A DNA stretch of 64,000 nucleotides from Armillaria gallica. Lineage: Eukaryota; Basidiomycota; Agaricomycetes; Agaricales; Physalacriaceae. The stretch lies in contig JBANDB010000010.1 of NCBI GenBank assembly GCA_037576215.1, positions 124,001 to 188,000 on the forward strand. The letters are read 5' to 3'. The notes below the pieces were generated by a model. It did not search any database and was not told where the DNA came from. It saw only the letters and a program-made list of their open reading frames with translations. The translations under genes were made by a program, and so were the position numbers. Each line of letters begins with the position of its first letter. The first letter of the stretch is position 1. Of this stretch, positions 22,982 to 35,390 are shown in pieces.

Positions 22982-23104
22982 ATGTCAATCAACTCCCTCC
23001 CACCTGAATTGGCACCCACCATCTTCGAACGGCTCTACTACTTACCGTACAGACAAATAGATGGTATCTCGCCGCCCAGAGACTACTATTCAGAGACACA
23101 CTAG
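22982..23104 (+). pseudogene. Family C N-terminal fragment C6
   Basis: MSINSLPPELAPTIFERLYY, then an internal deletion joins the text to the RDYY segment and a stop. Only the 5' end of a C gene survives, directly before block E2. Confidence 0.8.
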
Positions 23105-25301
23105 CTGGCGACGTCGACTCGAGCGGTGCGCTGCCTTTTACCGCTCTTCTTTCCGTGCTCACAGTCTCGTAGGATGCGCATGGAGCTCTTCTGAATCCCG
23201 CCTAATGGAGATCGCTGTCCTATGTAAATCTATGCGGGAGGTGCGCCGTTTTTTTCACATTCTACCTCCCGGGTTCTAGTCTAACTAAAGTCGTGCACAG
23301 TGCTGCTGAGTATGCTTCGCATCAAGCTTGCCATGAACGAGTGTTAACTCAATATGGCCGTGTTGCAGCACTAAGTTACACAGTTCAACCGCGACTCCAG
23401 GACGAGCGCGTCGCTGCCGGGAGAAGAAACGAATGCCTCGCCCGACGCCAGGCAAAAAGGAGAAACCGCAGTTCATATTGACTGCGAACCCACGCCTCAT
23501 TACCCGGAGAGAAAAAGGCAAAGTCATACGGGAATGTACGTATCTTTCTTTACCGTCTATCACGTCCATCGGTATTGATATATTATCCAGCCGCGCTTCG
23601 TAAAAATCTACATCAAATGCCCATCTCGATACTGTAGAGATTTTTTCTCCTATTTCTGGGGGTTGTGAACAACGCGCTTCCATGTATAGAACAATAGATC
23701 TTGGAACACTCTTCGAAACTTGACCTTTAATATTGCCCACCCCTGCTTCACGAACAGTCTGACCCTTGCGTCTCTTGGCACCCAAAAACAAAGCTATAAT
23801 CATTCCCGGGACACAGGTGTTTCCCTCGTATCCCCTTGTCGCGATGTGAAGACGTCGCTATCTCGCCTACCGCGGCAGCGTATACTTTACGTTCTTGTTT
23901 GCTCCACGCTTTTTCAAGGAGAAACGTTGCCAGCTCGGGAGGATCTTCTTCCCTACGAATGCGGGTCAGTCTTATACAGCTCGCACATTTCGTGGGGGCT
24001 TGACCTCCAGCATAAATACGTGTCTATGAGGAGAACCCAGCGACACAAGGACGGAACGATTCAACCCACGCATCGCATATGTTCGAAGAAATGCCTTGTC
24101 ATACGGAACTGAAAGCTTGTTCTGTGATGTTCCGTTGGAACTCCCTAGCGCTTGTATTGACAATGACAAACAGTCGCTGCAACCCACTCTCCAACCAGCG
24201 AATTGGGGCCGTCTGTTTGATGAGCGGCGGCAGTGCCGTAAAACACAATGGGAGGCGCACTTCATCTGCATTGTGTTGGAGAAGAGATAAAATTGGCGTT
24301 TCTTAGGCGTCGAAGAAGCAAAGCCAAGAGAGTATGTGAGCGAAGCCAAGGACGACACAATAATAGTTGGAGCAGAGTTGGCCGCGTTGAAGGTACCTGG
24401 TTTGGAAGTTGTCACAGAAAAATGGAAAGCGCGGCCCGCCAAAGCGCGCACACGTGTCTGAGAAAGAGACGTAGTTCGCCGAATGGCTGATGCCATTCTC
24501 CACCTTCAGTGTATAATCCTCATCAACATACAAAAGTACGACTCGCGAGGCTGGTACCCTCACTTACAAAAGTGGTATCTGTGACCGGGGGTGCTGAAGA
24601 GTTGCATCGCATATCAACCAAACGTTTGCACAGGATCCGAGTCAGTCACTGCAGTGCGGCAATGCTTTCGTTTTCATCAATGCGGCACCACGGTCCACCA
24701 CGATGCGTCGAAGGACCTCATTCCGTGTACTTCACTCAATACTCTCAATCGTACTAACGCAGTGGCACCATGCCAGCTGTAGTGCATGGATTCTACTAAC
24801 CATTATTGATCTTTCCCAGAATCTATACGACATCGGCAGCGGGTCCAAAGGGAATTCCATGATTAGAATGAAAATGTCCCCCAGCTTCAATTCAGTAATT
24901 CCGTTATCAACTATCCACCGGTTCGTTTCATTTCTCCAAGTATATCCAGCTAGTTGGGCGTCTATCTACTCACGGAACTGTCCAATAGATGCGTGCATTG
25001 TCTGCTGGTATCTCGTCAATACGCCTGATCTCTCCGTCGCGTCTCTGTGCTCGATAGGTGCATAAATAAATAGCATGTCTGGCTTTTCGCAGTTTTTCTG
25101 GTACATGACACAGCTTAAAACGTTGAATTCAGATGAGATATCCCTGGAAACTCTCGGAGCTGGACAGTGGATAGCGCGCACCTGTGGCACATTAATAGAA
25201 ACGACCCTTGCTTCCCGGCTGGATAGTGCGTCCGGGTTTGGGTATATAAGTTTCCTCTCACTACGTCACTACGTCAACTTCTTCTCCCGATACCCCCAGA
25301 C
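23104..25301 (+). repeat. Block E2: conserved sequence upstream of D2
   Basis: Second copy of block E, collinear with E1 but containing about 300 bp more (23480-23830), a part also present in E3 (DFYEARLDNISIP on the minus strand). On the minus strand an open frame at 24496-23972 includes FNAANSAPTIIVSS and SLTYSLGFASS. Its conservation with E1 is partial, so I leave it uncalled. A TATAAG at about 25243 lies 55 bp upstream of the D2 ATG and may be the D2 TATA box. Confidence 0.7.
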
Positions 25302-28300
25302 ATGAAGAAAATGCGGGCTATATTGAGGAGCGTTATTCATCCTCTCCGCCGCCGCACAAACGTATCGCACAGCAACGAACACGATTCCGGTTAGTATGTT
25401 AAGACTGATAATTTTGAGTCGCGGTGACCGTGTTTGATAGGTGGTAGTGCAAAACCAAACAATCCCTCTGACACGACGCTCGATGCATGGCTAAAAGCCA
25501 ATGAGAACATACGGATGTTGATAGAAGACGCGATTGAATCGCTCGCTCAGCCCGAAGTCGCCACACCATTGCGCATGTACTTTCGTTACAGCGACGTCTC
25601 GAAAATCTTGCTAAGGGGCCTGGAGCTGTTAGCAGAAATCCATCCAGTCACACAAGGTCGGTTACCTAGTGCCAGAACGTATAATCTCCCGTTAAAGTTA
25701 CGTTTATTTCAGTGGTCTGTGCGTCTTTTAAGGTCGTAGTCGCGCTCGGAACGATGTACCAAGAAAATAACCACAAGGTTGCTATCGTGAGACTACGAAT
25801 CCAAGACTTGTTGATTGCAATCATCCAGTAAGCGTTGCACACTGGCTGTCACTTTCGAAATCTGACTGAGACACACTGTCAAGACTCGGCAATTTGAAGC
25901 ATCCTCAGGCGATCGCATCAGGCGACAAGAAGGTGGATATAATGAAGGGAATGATGATACAGATCGCAGAACACATCAAATTGGCTGCCTCTGCTTGCGA
26001 TCTTTATATGAGGAACAATTTAATATGTATGTTTACTTCTCCATACTAGTTCGGAACTCGTCATTCATTCACGAAATAGTTCGGGTGCTCAAATCTGTGA
26101 AATATGAAATTCTCTTCGCCGAGCAGATCAGCAAACTTGTAGAAGATCACAAAAAGCTTATAACGCAACCAAATATCCAGACAGCTCAGACTGTTGCCTC
26201 GATATCTGCCAACGTCGAGCAGATTGCAAAGCAACTCAAACTTCTGGATGCTCCTCGGGAGCGAGACCTTCAAAGGTTTCTTGGTGAACACAATGGTCCC
26301 GAGGGGTGCATAAAGAACGGGGACACATTGCGAAAGTTCATTCAGAAAAGTGGCGAGGGCATCGAAGGGGTTCTTGGGCATCAATCAAGGTGGAACAACA
26401 AATCTGAGTCCGAGAGGATGAAGGATGTTCAGAAAGTATTGCAGGAACAGATGGATGAGAGTGTCAATGAAGCCTTCGAAAAAAATTTCGAGCGTTTCAA
26501 GATAACGCTTGACCTGCAGGGACAACAACTGACGGACATCCAAAAGGACACTAAGACACTTTTACACCGCCTGAATAAGGGCGCTCATGACTACATTGTC
26601 GATACGGTGAGTTTCATCATTGACATCTCGTCCCGCAGTGACATTTCTGAACTACTTTCTGGTAAGGATTTCAAGGAGCTTTGGAAAGACATGGTAAGTC
26701 TGATGTACTTCATACTCCTTATAGCGCATAACAGGACTTTTTCATTAGAATTTCAAGAAGATTGTCGAGGCCAGGCATTTTGTGCCTGTGCTGTACGAGC
26801 ATCTCAGTGAAAAGATCAGGGACAGTAAAAGAGCTAGAAATGATCGATGGATGCTGGCTTACTTAAACAATGCGTACCTCCAGCCTCTTCATGAAACTGT
26901 GGACGATGACACAACAGGATTTATCACCACCAAAGAGATTAATATTTTTGTAGAGTCAAAGCCTGAGGATTGGACGTGAGTCGTGTCTGCCGTAACTCCG
27001 CAAAATATTAATACCTAGATATCGCAGAACCTTTCAATGGGTTACATACTGGGCGGCAGGTATGTCTGCTGGCTTCTATCATCCACCCAGTTGATAGGTC
27101 CTTTTGCAGGGTGGCAGTACAGTGTAGCTCACTATAAGAGGAGTATCTATATGCTCATCTCTGCGATATACAGCATATATCCTCGAGTCCTATCAGCGAA
27201 CCGCGAAGCATTTATTATATATCTTCAAGATGACACTATATTCAAAATCGACAAACTCCTACAGTCTACGCATGATCCGCCATTAAATGCCTCTGAAAGT
27301 GGGGAATTGCGTAGGCTCACTAAAGAGTTTGATGAAGCCGAGGAAAAATGTCTTATGGATAAACTGAAGCAAGTACACTATGACATCCATGCGCGATACA
27401 TTGTCTCTCTGGTGACCGGGCAAGGGCGTCTTGAGCGGGTAAGTTAAGCTATTCTTGTTTATCAACTCTCATTGATTATTCCGAAAGTACATATATCCGA
27501 TGCTCTATCTCCTTCTCAGGCGCCATTTTGGAGTACTCTGTTTATCTACTACAATGACTCTCCGCCCTGAAGAACTTTCCGACATGACAACATCGCTGCA
27601 GAATATTTTCCACGTAGTCGATGAAAGATTGGTAAATCTGGAATGTATGTTTACCATTGTAGAACCCAAATGAATCTGCTGTTAACATAATTGTATTAGC
27701 AAACTTCAAGCAAAGTAATGTTGATATCGGGGAGAAGCTCAATAATTTTGCCTTTGGCATGGTACGACTTGCTGTCTCTTTGGTTTGTGTAATCAGATCT
27801 GATCATACCGTGTCACCACGTAGTTCAAACTTTATCATGAAAACCCCAAGAGAAACCTATCCAGCAATGACATTGCCAAGTACATCTACGAACACTCACT
27901 CTTTGATGGGGATATCGAATGGCCTGAAGTCCCCCCGGATGATCTGCTCCATAAGCCTCTCAATGGAGCCCCACTCTACTTTCCACTCTCTCCCCCTCAG
28001 GCTGTCGATGATTTCAAAAATCCAATACAAGGACAGTGGGCTGGTCAGATGTATATCTATGTTAGTTCGTGGCTCGGCCTGATGCAGCTTGACATCGAAT
28101 CATCTCCTGAGGGCGTTTTGACAGGAGTAGCTGTGACATGCGAGTATACCATAAAAATTTCAGGCGAAATCGGGCAGAATAAGAAGGTTAGGATTCGTCT
28201 CGACTTTGAGGACAGTGATGGCGACTACGACCGGAAGGTGCTTACTGGGCGGCTTGATACCGAGAAGGGTATAATCAAGGGCCACTGGGGCTATTGGGCC

Positions 28301-29615
28301 GAAAATGAAGACAGCGAGGAAGAGAAAGAGGAGAATAGTCGCCAACAAATCCCGAAGGATGTAGAAGAAGCCGGTTCTTCTGCCCAGCAAGATGAACACA
28401 ATGCAATCGACAGCGGTACCACTAACTTCGAGTCTCCTTCAAATCCTGTCAACGCCGGCTTCCAAGTGTCCAGCAAAGACTGCACATTTGTTTTCCGTCG
28501 AACGCCTGCCCCCTTGTGGCGATTCCTGCCTAGCCTTCCGCCTGATTCTCCTGTGGCCGTAGAAAATCTCGCCCATGCACGATGGAGCTTTGCTTTGAAA
28601 TGTGTGTTAGACCGAATCAGGAGGGAAAATTCTCCAGGGGAATATTTTGTGGAGCGATTCGTCGAAGCAGGTCGCTTCATTGTCCTGGCCCGCAGGGAAC
28701 TCTACAAAGACATGGATTATTGCCCTCGTCTGAGCGACTTGTCTACAGAAGAGGAAGAAGAATTGGAGCGACTGAAATGTGCAATTTGCCCGGAATTCAT
28801 CAGGCCATACTATGCACTTGTGACTGACGCGATAGTTCGTCAAACGTACATGTGAGTCGTCAGTTCCAGATGTTCACTTTTCCCCCTCACACTCAACTCC
28901 TGTAGTGGCTACGGCTGCGACTCGTGCGATGGTGCCATTGTGGGAAGCAGATGGGCCTGCCTCACCTGTATGAATGATTCATTCACAGACACGGTTGACC
29001 TATGCGCGAGTTGCGTCAGAGAAAGTGTCGAGCTACGCGAATTTGTCCATGATGCATCCCATGATCTGCTGAAGTGCGATACCCGTGTTCTGGACGCCCA
29101 TTGGGGGTGGATAATTCCTCGGGCCCGTTCGATGGTGGTTCAGATCAAGAAGAAACTCCGTTCTCGTTCCGAGGGACGTGCTGAGCCCGCCGAGTTGAGT
29201 AATCTACTGGATAACAGCCCCCGGTCGAAGAAGGATGTCTGGACCAGAGCCGAGTCTCTAACTTGTCAGGATTGTTCGAAGGAGGTGTCATTACCTTGTT
29301 GGGTACGCAGAAATTCTTACTATATGTGATTTTTTTACACCCCCCTATACGTACCTAACACCATTAACAGGGGCAGACAGTGAGAATTGTCTCTGCGACA
29401 AATGCGAATCTATGAGAAAACCACCGGGAAACGATTCCCCAGAGTTCGGCCTGCCGCTACTACGAATTGACGGAGATGATGCCCCGGAGGAGGTCGTTAC
29501 CATAGAGTCCCGGTTGGCAGTCCTTGAAAAGAAATTCGAGAAATTCGACCAGCAACTATCTGCGATGACGAAGCTTCTGGGGAAGGTCACCGGTAATTCA
29601 CTTTCTGATGTTTGA
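25302..29615 (+). CDS. Family D protein D2: Goodbye-like domain, EF-hand, ZZ finger
   Basis: Same architecture as D1 but without the duplicated spacer exons: MKKMRAILRSVIHPLRRR is followed after one intron by GGSAKPNNPSDTTLDAWL. Helical domain: DVSKILLRGLELLAEIHPVTQ, VVALGTMYQENNHKVAIVRL. Coiled coil: 26090-26610. EF-hand loop DDDTTGFITTKE: about 26905-26940. Then TFQWVTYWAAGWQYS, the LKQVHYDIHARYIVSL segment whose CAA is a stop in D1, and YIYPMLYLLLRRHFG after a 50 nt intron. The beta-rich domain (LMQLDIESSPEGVLTGVA) and the acidic linker precede the ZZ finger (CDSC, WACLTC, DLCASC, 28910-29030). Stop TGA 29613-29615. Weak point: the last donor, TACT/GTTTGT in D1 and TATT/GTATGT in D3, reads TACT/ATATGT here, so the final exon may not be joined correctly. 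Confidence 0.75.
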
Positions 29616-30440
29616 TATCAGGTGCAAGTCGAGGATTCGAATCGGAATTGCAATTTTAGTGTAAGGATGGGATGAGGAATTCTGGAGACATTATATAATA
29701 GTTGGAGAAATTCGAACTGGTTGAATGCGCGCCGTTAACCTTTTACACATTAGTCTGTCTACGCATTTCCCATATCAAAAATTTCCTGGCCAACGGACAT
29801 TGATCCTTCCTCTTGCGTTAGCTTGTTAGCTACATGACACCACTGTAAAGTATGGGATGGAACACGAAGCTTGAAATGTCAACCCTGGTAAATTCACAGA
29901 GCGCTACAATGAAGGTGTGGAAAAAGTCCACAGTTTAGACAAGTTTCATTTCAGGAACATGCATGATATGACACATACCCAACTTTCAAGCGATACTCCA
30001 CCCTGTCTCGTCCGAGAGCAGAAAGCAGCGACCGAGGGAAGAGAAAGTCGGCCTTTTCTCAGGACGGACGGGTTTCATGTGTCCTTGGGGTAGGAGGCAA
30101 ACACGGCAGGAGCTGTAGAGATCATGACTGGTGGTCTACGAAAGAGACGACCTGCTTTTCGGGAATATCGTGATAGAGGCCCGTAGGTTTCCAGTGAGGT
30201 AGATATATCATAGAGAGAACAAACCGGGGTTGGGCAACAAATCGGTATCTCAACACCCTGGTAGAATACACCGTCCCATAACCTGTTGTCGTCCCGTTTG
30301 CGTGCTTCATCCTACATTATATTCAGCTCGAGGCCTGGAGTCTACGTTGTTGGAGGACATTGGGGTTGATGGGAATGTCGGTATACGGGGTATTTTTTCC
30401 AGAGAGGCAAGAGATACGCAGTGGTGCAACTTTCAGGAGT
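29616..30440 (-). pseudogene. D2 3' flank with family A remnant
   Basis: Collinear with 18247-19040 plus about 170 bp (29745-29915) absent there. Minus-strand remnants of the A C-terminus lie at about 30125-30010, and YHDIPEKQVVSFVDHQ at about 30180-30130. No intact gene. Confidence 0.55.
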
Positions 30441-30442
30441 AT

Positions 30443-30454
30443 CGGAGATTGCCG
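30443..30454. promoter_or_regulatory. CGG-N6-CCG palindrome upstream of A6
   Basis: CGG AGATTG CCG, 17 bp before the A6 ATG, the same spacing as A4. Confidence 0.6.
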
Positions 30455-30471
30455 AACCAGGTCAACTACTT

Positions 30472-31367
30472 ATGTCCGTCATCACTTTAGCCCGACCCCT
30501 GCGTACCTTCAAGTTTTACACAAGAAGCCTCTCAACAATAAACATCACCCAATGCCTGACAGCCATCCACAAACGTGAAACCACCCGCCTCCATGACTTT
30601 TACAAGACCCAGCTGTCACAGCTCCGACAAGAGTTGAAACCCCTGCGGAATGCCAAACTCAAATGGGAACGACGAGAGAAGCAGAAACGACGAAATGAGC
30701 GGATCAAGCGGAAACAACAGGACTCGGAATGGAAACGACGACAGGAATCGGAACCGGAACCAGAGCGAGAACAGGAAAGGAGTGTTGAGGTGCAATTGAT
30801 GGTATGAGTTCTAATTATTTGGAACGCGTCTGATTTATTGTTACGCAGTGCGACAAAATCAAACTTCTGCACGAGATCGCCAGGCTCAGGAGAGCCGTGT
30901 CTGCTACTTCTTCCTTGGGTACGTGCCCGTCTCCCTAAGCACTGCAGACGCTATACACACCCGGTTCAGACATCATCGACTCTCTCTACCGACGGTGCCT
31001 CGACCCTACTGGCCCGCAATCTGTCCTCTCAGCAATTATTAACGGCGCCTTCGACTCGCCATCCCGCACATACGCCTCCTCCCGACAACAAGCCATCTCC
31101 CTCCTAGACCCTACGCTCCAAGAGGACGAAGTTGACAAAGCTGGGCACGACCTCTACCGTGCCTGCCTTCCACTTCAAGAACAGGACAGCCAGCCGATCG
31201 TCCTGAGGGAAGGCCAGATTTCCCTCCCCTCTGTCGCTGCATTCTTTGCACTTGCACATTGGTCCAAGGCGGGCATCTCGGTGGATTATTTGTTGGAGAG
31301 CGACAAGGTAGCGGCGAGTATCGGAGGCGGCGAAGACTGTTCTGCGAATGAAGACGACCTGACCTGA
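30472..31367 (+). CDS. Family A protein A6
   Basis: Paralogue of A4 in the second tandem unit. Exon 1 begins MSVITLARPLRTFKFYTRSL and has a long charged coiled coil ending EVQLM before GTATGA. Exon 2 reads DKIKLLHEIARLRRAVSATSSL. Exon 3 starts near 30971 with IIDSLYRRCLDPTGPQSVL, then SAIINGAFDSPSRTYASSR, SLLDPTLQEDEVDKAGHDLY and LREGQISLPSVAAFFALAHWS, ending GGGEDCSANEDDLT at TGA 31365-31367. It keeps the NGAFDSPS segment shortened in A4. No break seen. Confidence 0.7.
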
Positions 31368-31647
31368 ATCTTTTCTGACCACGATTGCGAGCTTTCCTTG
31401 TAGAGTCCTGGTGTCTCTGGTTCATTATGCAGTGTATCCTTATGAAGCCTTCCTGTCTCCTTGACGATTAACATGAACACTGTAGAGAAGCTCTGCTCAT
31501 AGATCCTCCACCAAACAGATGCAGTGTATTTCTCAAAGAGCTTGTCCTGTCAAGACTTTACCAGCCTGAGTAAAGATTAGCAATGCAATGACCTAGTTCG
31601 GTAATGTCGGCGCATGTTAGAGTTCACATTGAATTCGCCACTGATTC

Positions 31648-32610
31648 ATGCAATGCCTTGGAAGTCGTGAAACATCGATCGGCCATTCCCGAGACGCCTT
31701 GAACGAGTATGTCCATCATCGTTTAGCACGGCCCATAGTAGTCCGACCCCTGCGTATCTCTTGCACAAGATGCCTCTCAAGAATAAACACCCCTCAGGCT
31801 TCCTACATCAAACAATTGATGGACGTCCACGAACGCAAGATCACCCGTCTCCAGGGCTTATACGAGAAGAAGCTAGTCAAGCTTTGGAAAGAGTGGTACA
31901 GCTTAATAAACGCCAAATCGAAACGGGAATCACGAGAGCAGCGGAAACGATGGGAACGAATACGGGAACGGGAACGGGAAGAAAAGCAAGAACGGGAACA
32001 GGAACGGGAACGGGAACAGGAAGAGTCGAAGAGGAGTCTTACTGAGCTGCAGCTGACGGTATTCATTCGTTCTACTATTTGGAACGCCTAATTCATTGTA
32101 GTCAGCACGACAAAATCGAACTTCTCCACAAGGTCGCATTGTACGGAGAAAATGTGTCTGCTGCTTCATCCTTGGGTATGTGCCTATCTCTCCAAGTAGA
32201 TGCTATATCCATACAGCGCAGACATCATCGATTCGATCTACCGACGGCACCTTGAAGACACGCTCCCTCCTGGCACGCAGTCCGTCCTCTCTGCGATCAT
32301 CAACGGCGCTCTCGACGAACCTTCGCACACTTACGCCTACTCCCGACAAAAAGCTATCTCCCTCCTGGACTCTACACTCCAAACGGAAGAGGTCGACGAA
32401 GCTGGGCATGATCTCTATCGCGACTGTGTAGACCATGTCCCAATCCAGCCGTACCGCCAGCCCATCGACCTGAAGGAAGGCCAGCTTCCCCTCCCCTCGA
32501 TCGCTGCGTATTTTGCGCTTACTCATTGGTCTCGGGTGGAGATCTCGGTGTATTTCTGGAAGGGTGACGAGGTGGCGGCGAGTATTGAAGACAGCTTCGA
32601 GTGTGATTAG
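31648..32610 (+). CDS. Family A protein A7, 5' end frameshifted
   Basis: Paralogue of A5. The ATG at 31709 aligned with the A5 start is followed by a 1 nt deletion and TAG after MSIIV. The coiled-coil frame (VVRPLRISCTRCLSRINT...) is open only from an upstream ATG at 31648, which would replace the presequence-like N-terminus. The linker has an expanded E/R repeat at about 31950-32030 (EREREREEKQEREQERERE), longer than in A5. Exon 3 starts near 32224: IIDSIYRRHLEDTLPPGTQ, NGALDEPSHTYAYSR, KEGQLPLPSIAAYFALTHWS, stop at 32608-32610. Either an altered start or an early pseudogene. Converges on C3. Confidence 0.6.
31680..31691. promoter_or_regulatory. CGG-N6-CCG palindrome upstream of A7
   Basis: CGG CCATTC CCG, 17 bp before the ancestral ATG (31709). 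It differs from the A5 site only inside the N6. Confidence 0.55.
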
Positions 32611-32725
32611 TAGGATGAATGAAATGATTAATTCATGAGCGGAAAGTTGGCTGTGGAGCGGCCGCGGGGGAAAGAAGATACACAAACAGGATCTTCGTTC
32701 TATGGAAGATGTTAGATGGTGAGCT

Positions 32726-33709
32726 TTATGAAGACAGTAGACGTACGGGCCACAAATTCGGCGCGTCTGCGAACAGGGCAACACCGTGAGTGCGACATAG
32801 TCGTTCTATGGCGTCAAAGCCGGGCTGAGACCTGGAACCCTTGTCACAGGTAAATGTCTTCAAAGGGAGCAGAACTATCAACGATATGAATGGACTCCAC
32901 GGTGTTGACAGCGCATGGGAGTTTAAATTAAAGTGCTCGATGGATCGGGGGAGGTTGTCGAGGGATGGACCCATCACAGGGAGGCTCGACAGGACAAACT
33001 CTTTGAGGTTGACGCAGGACCGGAGGATGGATGCGGCGGTGTGGGAGAACCGGAAGATACGGAGAGAGTGGATGTATGGCCCGTGTGGGAGGAGGACATC
33101 TTTCATATCTGCGCTGGGAAGGTCCATCAGCTCGAGGATGCGGAGAGACCCTAGAGAGTTGGCGAGGATCCACGTGAGGATGTCGGCGCGCAGAGATCGC
33201 TTGAGGGCGAGTTCGTAGAGGGCGGGAGCGGGAGTGGCGGGGGATGGGGGTGGGGCGACGATCTCCGTGCCGACAGTGAGGAAGCGCACAGTAGGGAACA
33301 AGGTGAGGAGGTCATACAAGATCGGGGACTGGACGCTGCATTCGACGAGGCGAAGGGCACGGATGTTGGTGGAGGGCACGGAGGGCGGGAGAATGAATAC
33401 GCCTTGGGCGGACAGGCCGAGCTCGTACAGACGCGAGCAGTGGGTGAGGAGGAACGCGAGGTCGGGGATGGACTCGGGAGTGAGGATGATGTCGAGGATG
33501 CGAATGTCGTCAAATAGGCGGACGGGGCGGACACCTTTGGGGATGTGTCTGAAGAGCAGTCTTTGGGCGGGGAGATGCCATGAACGTTGTGTACGCGAAC
33601 ACGCGGCCAATGTAGCGTAGTCTGGCTCTCTCGTCCATTTGTCTATGCGGTAGTAGAGGCTCTCAAAGATTAAGAGCACCAATTCAGGTGGGAGGGAGTT
33701 GATGGACAT
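32726..33709 (-). CDS. Family C F-box-like protein C3
   Basis: Intact 327 aa single-exon paralogue of C2, differing by scattered substitutions and ending PVRLLSS. The F-box-like N-terminus INSLPPELVLLIFESLYY and the leucine-rich segments are conserved. Tail-to-tail with A7 (about 115 bp), head-to-head with B3 (ATG 33797). Confidence 0.72.
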   Translation of the reverse strand: MSINSLPPELVLLIFESLYYRIDKWTREPDYATLAACSRTQRSWHLPAQRLLFRHIPKGVRPVRLFDDIRILDIILTPESIPDLAFLLTHCSRLYELGLSAQGVFILPPSVPSTNIRALRLVECSVQSPILYDLLTLFPTVRFLTVGTEIVAPPPSPATPAPALYELALKRSLRADILTWILANSLGSLRILELMDLPSADMKDVLLPHGPYIHSLRIFRFSHTAASILRSCVNLKEFVLSSLPVMGPSLDNLPRSIEHFNLNSHALSTPWSPFISLIVLLPLKTFTCDKGSRSQPGFDAIERLCRTHGVALFADAPNLWPVRLLSS

Positions 33710-33713
33710 TGTC

Positions 33714-33725
33714 CGGCAAATCCCG
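33714..33725. promoter_or_regulatory. CGG-N6-CCG palindrome between C3 and B3
   Basis: CGG CAAATC CCG, 4 bp upstream of the C3 ATG on the minus strand. Confidence 0.6.
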
Positions 33726-33796
33726 ATACCCCCTTGCTATCCACTCTCACTTTCGTTATTCCTGGACAGCATCAATCTTCTCCTTAGACCTTCACT

Positions 33797-35390
33797 ATGG
33801 CCCTGTCGCTATCCTAGCGAGAACTTGTTGTTTTGTGCTTTCCCCCCATCCCAGATTTGTGAACCCTGCTTCGACTCATACGGTCCCATACTCCGCCACC
33901 ATACCACCAGAACCAGAAGAATTCCTGCGTCGGAGCGGCTTGAATCATACTTTCCTGGATCGCGCGCTTCTTCTGTTGGAGGCGTTCATAGAGCAGATGG
34001 GCATAATCGATGATCCGCCCCCCCAACGTTACTAGGAGCATCCCAACGTTGTTTGAGGAAGCCGCAAGGAAGAGTCTCACAAACAACTATGACGTTTTGT
34101 AGATACTGCAGAATGTACGATGGGTCGTCTGAGGAGTCGTCGCTGCCCTCGAACTGTGTGGATCAGGTGCACTCAGACACAGGCGACATGAACTTCATAA
34201 CCAGCCAGGACGTCAAGGCGGTCGCTGCAGAGCCACAGCACCTCGTGTGTTTTATCGCCATGCGATGGAGCTTCAAGAGTTACAGGTCTATGAGCCTGTG
34301 GGTCAGGTGGATGGCAGGGCCATAGCTGTCGAAGTCAGTCTCACTCATGCCGTGTCTTTCGCCCAGATACGAAAAGTGATTGGCCTTAGCTCTGGCTTCA
34401 AGGGTATACCTGTACGCCACGGGCAAGATTTGGTCTGTTCTTCAGCTGGATATCTGTCATCTTGACTGAGTACGGTGCGCCATTTTCTGTTTGATAGTCT
34501 TGCTTGATGTCTCATTTACTTCTCCAAGTCATGTACGATAGCGGGGAGCACGCTTTGCTGGTGCCCTCGCACTACCATCGTTTCGATAACAACAATCCTC
34601 CGGTCTATGACTTCTGCCGCGGTGTCTCTCGCAACGAAGGCGGTCTTCCGCTTCTGGCTGTCCTGACTAGTTTGCTCTTACCTGATGTCGTCGTGGACAC
34701 TATCATTCAGTTGCCGTCACTGATAAACCCTCTGAAGATGCGCACCTTGCAAAGGTCGAGTCTCTCAACCAGGTCCCAACCAAAACTAAACTCCCTTCGA
34801 AGAAAAAGCTGTGATCATCGACGTCGGACAAACTCGAGATTTGAAGATTACATCCATACCAGCTGTGGTACGTTCACCATAAAGTTGTTCCTCTCAGCCC
34901 TCTCTGATGCAATCTTCAGCTGTTATTTTATGTGGATCATTCTCGTGCATCTGCGGCTCGCACAGCTTTTCGTTACGAGAGTTTGTATCCTGTCTCTTCT
35001 GCTGACACACCACCTCTTTCTGCTGTGGTGTCTTCTCTGTGGTCCGTGACCCCATCTCACGGGAAATTCATCACTGCAACTATGCTCGGGTCTGGCGTGG
35101 CACTCTCAGCGACAGCTCTTGTGTTTCCCCACTGGTCGTGACTCATCAAGATGCTAAAATGAATTAAGTCCCCCAAGTCACCATGACAGCATTTCAATGT
35201 GATAAAGAAGGAACTCGAGGTGTACCAATACCTTTATAGCCATCAACCGTTCGATGTCCACCCTGCCTACTGTGGCACATCTGCTATGCCTAGGTAGCTA
35301 TAATCTTGGCCGATGGTGGAGAGAGCATGGATCATTCATGGAAGGATGCAGGTTTTGAACCAGTTGAACTTAAGTGTATGAATACTCACC
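33797..35390 (+). pseudogene. Family B remnant B3
   Basis: ATG 33797 is followed by a stop at codon 7 (MALSLS then TAG where B1 has TGG). Later pieces match B1 in several frames: VGQVDGRAIAVEVSLTHAVS, FAQIRKVIGLSSGFKG, YDSGEHALLVPSHYHRFD, NEGGLPLLAVLTSLLLPDV, REIHH-like and kinase remnants to about 35385. It reaches farther into the kinase part than B2 but is broken repeatedly. The last base of homology marks the edge of the tandem array. Confidence 0.85.
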
